DNA of 64,000 nucleotides from Scilla litardierei. Its lineage: Eukaryota > Streptophyta > Magnoliopsida > Asparagales > Asparagaceae. This document shows, in pieces, positions 58,945 through 64,000 of the stretch (position 1 is the first letter of the stretch; every line of letters begins with the position of its first letter). Under the pieces are notes generated by a model. That model was not told where the DNA came from. It saw only the letters and a list, made by a program, of their open reading frames with translations, and did not search any database. Location of the stretch: positions 61,201,334 to 61,265,333 of the forward strand of contig CM061134.1 in NCBI GenBank assembly GCA_030789695.1, written 5' to 3'. Position numbers and translations under genes: made by a program.

Positions 58945-61165
58945 TCAGCTCTTACGCAATCCTTGAGATGATAAGTGTTTGTAAAACACATCTCTGGGGA
59001 TCGCCTTCGTAAGCGGATCCGCTACCATCTCATGCGTAGATATGTACCTTATGTCTACCTTCTTGGTCTTATCATAGTCTTTTGCAAATTTGTAGCGGAT
59101 ATCTATGTGTTTGGTCTTACAATGGAATTTCGGATCTTTGACATAGGCTATAGATGCTTGACTGTCGCTGTGTATGGGTACAACACCTGAGTCACTTGCA
59201 TTAATTAGCCTGTCTAAGAACTTCCTAAGCCAAACAGCCTCTTGGACTGCCATGCTAAATGCTACAAACTCGGCTTCCATGGTTGAAAGTGTGATGCAGG
59301 ATTGTTTCTTGCTACTCCAGGATATTGCACCAGATCCGAGTAGAAAAACATATCCTGAGGTCGATCGTCGCTCATCGAGATCACCCGCCCAATCAGCATC
59401 AGTGTAGCCTTCGAGCCTCAAGGCATCTCCTTGATAGCATAAAGCAAAGTCTGCAGTTCCTTTGAGATACTGCATTATCCTCTTAACCGCTTTCCAGTGT
59501 ACTTGCCCTGGGTTGGATTGGTAACGACTTACCATTCCAACGACAAAACAGATGTCTGGTCTTGTACACATCATAGCGTACATAAGACTACCAACTGCAC
59601 TGGAATATGGAACTTTTTCCATAATCTCTTTCTCCTTTTGGTTCTTAGGACATGATTTCAGACATAAATTATCGCTTTTGCTTATAGGAGTATCAATGGA
59701 CTTGCAGTCCTGCATATTAAATCGTTCTAGAACCTTCTTTATATAAGTCTCATGTGAAAGAGAAAGAAGTTTCTTCGAACGATTCCTTGAAATCTTAACT
59801 CCAAGGATATATGCGGCTTCTCCCATGTCTTTCATCTCAAAAACTGATGAAAGCCCAGCCTTGATATCCATCACAAAGCCCTTGTCATTTCCGGCTATTA
59901 AAATGTCATCTACATATAGAGACATGATAACTAACTTGCTTTTAATCCTCTTGATATATACGCAGTTATCTTCATCAAGCATGGTAAAACCATTTGATAA
60001 GACAACTTCTTGAAATCGTATATACCATTGCCTCGAGGATTGTTTCAGACTATATATGGATTTAATAAGTTTACAAACCTTATGTTCATTTCCTTCTTTT
60101 ACAAACCTTGTTGGTTGTTCCATATAGATCTCCTCGTCCAATTCTCCATTGAGAAATGCAGTCTTTACATCCATTTGATGTAATTCGAGGTCTAAGCAAG
60201 CTACCATTGCCAGAATCAGGCGAATCGAGGTAAAACGAACAACAGGTGAGAAGGTCTCTTCGTAGTCTATCCCTTCCTGTTGCGTAAAACCTTTCGCGAC
60301 AAGGCGAGCTTTATATCTGTCAATAGAGCCATCAGCCTTATGCTTGATCTTGAGAACCCATTTGTTCCCAATAGCTCTACGTCCTCTGGGTAAGTCAACT
60401 AAGTCCCAGACTTGGTTAACTTTCATGGATTCTAACTCCTCTTGCATCGCTTCCATCCATTTGTCTTTAGCAGGGCAAGATGCGGCCTGTTTGAAAGTAG
60501 CAGGCTGGTCATCTTCTTGTAGTAAAGTCATAAAGGTTTGCGGAAATTCATCCTCAAATCTTAGAGGAGCCAACCTTGTACGACTACTACGTCGTATTTG
60601 AGATTCTTCAAGTCCTTGTTGACTCGAATTTAGATCAATTCTAATATCACTCCCACTTGGAATGTCGTTAGAATTGCTCCCACTTGGATCATTATTCCCG
60701 TATGGAATAGGATAATCATCATTCGTATAATCCATTGGTGAAGGTTGAAACGTATTTTCGTTTTCACCAAGAATTCTCCCACTCGAATGAGGTAATCCTT
60801 CTTGATCATAAATCTCAAATAGAGATAAGTCCTGACTTATCTTGCCCTGTCTTGGAAACTCGTTTTCCAAGAAAGTGACATCCCTCGAATCAAACTCAAT
60901 TAGCCCACCATTGTCTTCCTGACTAACAAAAACATAACCTTTGGAGTTTTCTGCGTATCGTATAAAGATACATTTCCTTCCCCGTGGCCCAAGTTTGCCA
61001 TACTTATGGAAGGAAATATGTGCGTAGGATGCACATCCCCAAGGTTTCAAAAAATCTAAGTCAGGAGAATTTTGGTTCCACAACTCATAAGGAGTGGAGC
61101 TAACTGATTTCGAGGGTACGCGGTTCAAGATGAAAGCGGCCGTCAATAATGCATCACCCCCAAAA
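58945..61165 (-). pseudogene. copia integrase C-terminus, reverse transcriptase and RNase H
   Basis: The 733-codon frame starts in the integrase C-terminal region (AAFILNRVPSKSV ... TPYELW; GYVFVSQ). The reverse transcriptase shows VWDLVDLPRGRRAIGNKWV, DVKTAFLNGELDEEIYMEQP and the catalytic YVDDILIAG. RNase H shows YTDADWAGD, STMEAEF and HSDSQASIAY, so its acidic residues are present, and the C-terminus ends HEMVADPLTKAIP. Full length for these domains. It is separated from the upstream integrase frame by single extra bases near 61230 and 61170, both in homopolymer runs. Confidence 0.9.
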
Positions 61166-62276
61166 GGTGATTGGCAAGTTAGCTTGCGCCATCATTGAAC
61201 CGACCATTTCCATTAAAGTCCTATTTTCTCCTTTCTGCAACACCGTTTTGTTGAGGAGTATAAGGCATATTTACCTGATGTACTATGCCTTTTTCATCAC
61301 AAAGTTCCTTAAAACTTGTTGATTGATATTCACCACCCCTATCGGTTCGCAAGACCTTAATCTTGCGATCTAATTGATTCTCCACAAAACTCATATAGTT
61401 TTTAAAGCAAGCCAATGCTTCACTTTTGTGGGATATCAAATAGATATGTCCGAATCGGGTGAAATCATCAATAAAAGTGATGAAATAGGACTTCCCGCGT
61501 CTTGTCTTGACATTCATCGGACCACATATGTCCGAATGGATAAGCTGTAACGGAACCTCGGCCCTTGTGCCGGTTCCAAACGGCTTGCGACAAGATTTCC
61601 CCACTAGGCAATGTTCGTAGGTCGACATTTCAACCTTTGAAACATTGGATAGAAGGCCATGTTTGGCAAGTCTATCCATACGTGTTGGTCCAATATGACC
61701 AAGCCTTGCGTGCCAACAAATCACCTCAGACTCATAAGTCTTAGAATTTGCAATAAGGAAATTTTCATTACACGAGGAATCATACATTGTACTCATTACA
61801 ATAAATCTTTTAAATACAAACCCAGTACCAATAAGAGTATTATTACAACTTAAGTCCACATTACAATCATGAAAACCCCAGTTATAGCCAAGACCCATTA
61901 ACACAACCACAGAAATTATATTCCTTCGAATATCTGGAGCGAAGAGGACATCATGAAGTAGGAGAGTGCGGCCGTTGTCCAAGACTAGCTTGCAAGTCCC
62001 AACGCCTTTCACTTCAACACGTGTGTTGTTTCCTACATAGATCCACTTCGTTCCTTGGGGTATTCGGTGATACTCCACGAAGGACCGTCTGTCCCTTGCT
62101 ATGTGGTCGGTGGCACCTGAATCAATTATCCAAAATGGATTAGATTCCACAAGAAATATTGAACTAGAAACACATATGTAACTAGTATATTTACAAGTTA
62201 CCTCGTCACCTCCACTCGTACACGAACGAGCATAGTGACCGAGCTTGTTGCACTTGAAGCACTTGATCCTCTTCAA
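61166..62276 (-). pseudogene. copia zinc knuckle, protease and integrase core
   Basis: In order: CFKCNKLGHYARSC knuckle, protease DSGATDHIA, pre-integrase CWHARLGHIG, and integrase core with D in HSDICGP, D in RTDRGGEY and E in PQQNGVAER. The frame reads to a stop at 61221 caused by an extra A in a run of four; a second shift lies in a run of five G near 61170. Confidence 0.88.
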
Positions 62277-63049
62277 GTCTTTCTTCTTGTGCCATTTCTT
62301 GTGTCCACCCTTATGTTTGGGTTTCTTGGTAGACTCAGGTAGCTTATTACGTTCATTAGTGAACTTCGAACGATCTTTCCGTTTATTTCCCCGTGTGAGG
62401 AACTATCAACCATGTGCACTTCTGCACTTGGCTTGGCAGCCGCAAGCCGCTCTTCCTCTAATTCGAGGTGCTTGGAAACATCGCTGAAGGTCTTGATGCT
62501 CTCATTGTGAGTGAGATGCATCTTCATTTGGTCCCACCCATTTGGTAGGGAACGTATGACTGCTTGGATTTGTTGCTCATCTGTGAGCACATGACCCGCA
62601 TCCTTTAACTCTGAGATTTGATTTGCCATATGTCGCAGATGTTTCCCCATGGAATGATCTGGACGTTTCTTGTATGAATCAAATCTTATAGTTAAGGCGC
62701 GAAGTTTGGACACCGATGTGCCACCAAACTTCTCCTCAAGCTTGGACCATATGTCCATGGCTAAGTCATGTTCTCGGAAGATGCGCATTATGTCATCAGC
62801 CATACTGCTTAATAATGTAATGCGTGCTATCCTGTTCTTTCGAGACCAAGCATCAAAAGCTTCCTTGTCTCGTCTGTGTTGGGCCGTAGTGCCCAACTCG
62901 AGTTCAATCATTACGTTCTTTAGAGTTTCGAGCACTTCTTGTTCCTCTAAAACGTATTGTATCTTGATGGACCAAAGTTTGTAATTATCGCCGTTGAGTT
63001 TTTCACCTCTGTTTAACTCAGCGACGATATTCTTTGAAGCGGAAGACAT
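62277..63049 (-). pseudogene. gag: copia gag
   Basis: It starts MSSASKNIVAELNRGEKLNG at 63049; an upstream in-frame ATG at 63070 gives seven more residues but the chosen start matches family practice. The UBN2/Retrotran_gag-type region includes LWSIKIQYVLEE, IWSKLEEKFGG and LPNGWDQMKMHLTHNE. A frame change of minus one near 62395 separates this from the basic stretch (KKPKHKGGHKKWHKKK) and zinc knuckle that follow. Confidence 0.85.
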
Positions 63050-63724
63050 TTTACTTTTAAAATGCTGCAAAAAGACACAAAACCGAAGGTTTGATCAAAA
63101 ACATTGCATTGAAAATTCTTAAAATATAATTCCCACTTGAAATGATAATAGAATATCCCATTTGGATAGTTCTAATTTCAACTCCCACTTGGAATGACAT
63201 TTATAATTTGATAAGTTACTTTCGAAAAATATTGAATATGTTCCTCTAGAATCGAAAAGGTCACTACGTTTCCAATCACCATCTAGAGTAACTTTCAATA
63301 TTTCCCCATCACTTTATCAAATAGAAGTACTCGTATAGTACTTTGCAGCGGAAAAGCGTTTTTGAAAACGTATTTTTCAAACGTATGAAAATGTATTTTT
63401 CAAAAAATGTATATTTCAACCTAGTACCCTTGTGATACTAGTGAAATATTCGGCACTTCCTGGCCATGTGCCGGGATGAGACGTAGCCGTGCCAAGGTCG
63501 GATCCCCCTTTGGGGATTTTTTCTGCAAGCTATCGTTGCCGGTTCCCGTATGGATCCAGGCGCTTCCCCCTTATTGGAGAATTTCACCGCAGACGACTGC
63601 CGTCGGCCCCGTATGGGCTAGCCTTGCATGTTGCCGGGGCCAAAACCATTGTCAAGGCCTGTGGCTAAATTGGTCGACCAATAATCCCGAATTGGTCGAC
63701 CAATACCGACCAATCAATTATCTG
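63050..63724 (-). other. copia 5' leader, proximal part
   Basis: Upstream of gag in element orientation. No initiator-Met primer site complement and no LTR sequence are seen. The perfect 14-bp palindrome ATTGGTCGACCAAT occurs at 63669-63682 and 63691-63704, only eight bases apart. Confidence 0.55.
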
Positions 63725-64000
63725 GCACCCCCTTGGCCAGGGCCTCTGCCCTGGCCGGGGCTGGCCAAGGGCCGGTCAAGGGCCTCTGCCCTGGCCGGCC
63801 AGGGGCCGGCCAGCGGCTGGCCCTGGCCTCTGCCAGGGCCGGCCAGGCCCTGGCAGAGGCCATGGCGCCGGCCCTGGCCACTGCCAGGGCCGGCAGGCCG
63901 GCCAGGCCGGCCCTCTGGCCCTGGCCTGGCCTCGGCCAGGCCTGGCCATGGCCGTGGCCAGGGCTCCCTGGCCCTGGCCGTGGCCGGCCATGGCCGGCCC
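63725..64000. repeat. GC-rich GGCC/CCTGG low-complexity tract
   Basis: GGCCGGCC, CTGGCC and CCAGGGCC words repeat irregularly to the window edge. The ORFs rich in Gly, Pro and Ala across it are compositional. It may be an expanded part of the copia leader or a further insertion. Confidence 0.6.

Larger units (their letters stand above)
57376..64000 (-). mobile_element. Ty1/copia retrotransposon, minus strand, 5' end outside window
   Basis: Read on the minus strand: leader, gag, zinc knuckle, protease, integrase, reverse transcriptase, RNase H, about 1 kb of 3' non-coding sequence, PPT and 3' LTR. The order integrase before reverse transcriptase is diagnostic of copia. It is inserted into the 3' LTR of A2. 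The 5' LTR must lie beyond 64000. One frameshift in gag and two between integrase and reverse transcriptase break the polyprotein. Confidence 0.92.

Noticed and set aside
63776..63991. 71-codon Gly/Pro/Ala-rich ORF
   Set aside because: Low-complexity GGCC tract; compositional only.

Overview
The window is repeat-dense nuclear DNA of a flowering plant, probably heterochromatic. Every long coding stretch I can identify is retrotransposon protein: chromovirus gag-pol, Athila-type gag-pro, Ty1/copia polyprotein and a LINE tail. I see no intact host gene, no rRNA or tRNA gene and no CRISPR array. Species cannot be assigned from this sequence.

Layout. 1-1129 and 10712-16083 are a mosaic of diverged non-coding repeats and foldback structures. 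1130-10628 is a Ty3/gypsy chromovirus in this mosaic, with long LTRs, a frameshifted gag-pol and two intron-like interruptions; its 3' LTR is cut short and followed by a second copy of the 85 bp that precede its 5' LTR. 16084-16920 holds a near-perfect 217-bp-arm palindrome. 17022-27442 is a 10.4-kb tandem array of 73-82-bp monomers, each carrying the dyad GCGCACGACGGG / CCCGTCGTGCGC, with an exact 1,340-bp higher-order period in its distal half. 27500-29820 is a cluster of TA microsatellites, a 5'-truncated LINE, two 400-bp foldback MITE-like elements and short tandem repeats.

30291-64000 is a nested stack. The oldest layer, element X, is an antisense Athila-like element split into 30291-31967 and 43757-46215. 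Athila-like element A1 (31968-43756, TSD ATGAG) sits inside the ORF2 of X. A second Athila-like element, A2 (46216-57375), lies in the spacer of X. A minus-strand Ty1/copia element (57376 to beyond the window) interrupts the 3' LTR of A2. A1 and A2 encode gag-protease and an ATHILA ORF1-like protein but have no reverse transcriptase, RNase H or integrase, so they must have moved with enzymes supplied in trans.

Cross-cutting signals: (1) each repeat family carries its own clustered short palindrome or dyad, and in A1/A2 the same palindrome cluster occurs in the LTR and in an internal spacer; (2) a copy of the polypurine tract, AGCTTGGGGGAG, recurs at corresponding internal positions in A1, A2 and X; (3) two intron-like segments interrupt the chromovirus frame at positions where removal restores it exactly. 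Many single-base length differences in homopolymers, both within coding frames and between sister LTRs, mean some frameshifts may be consensus errors rather than mutations.
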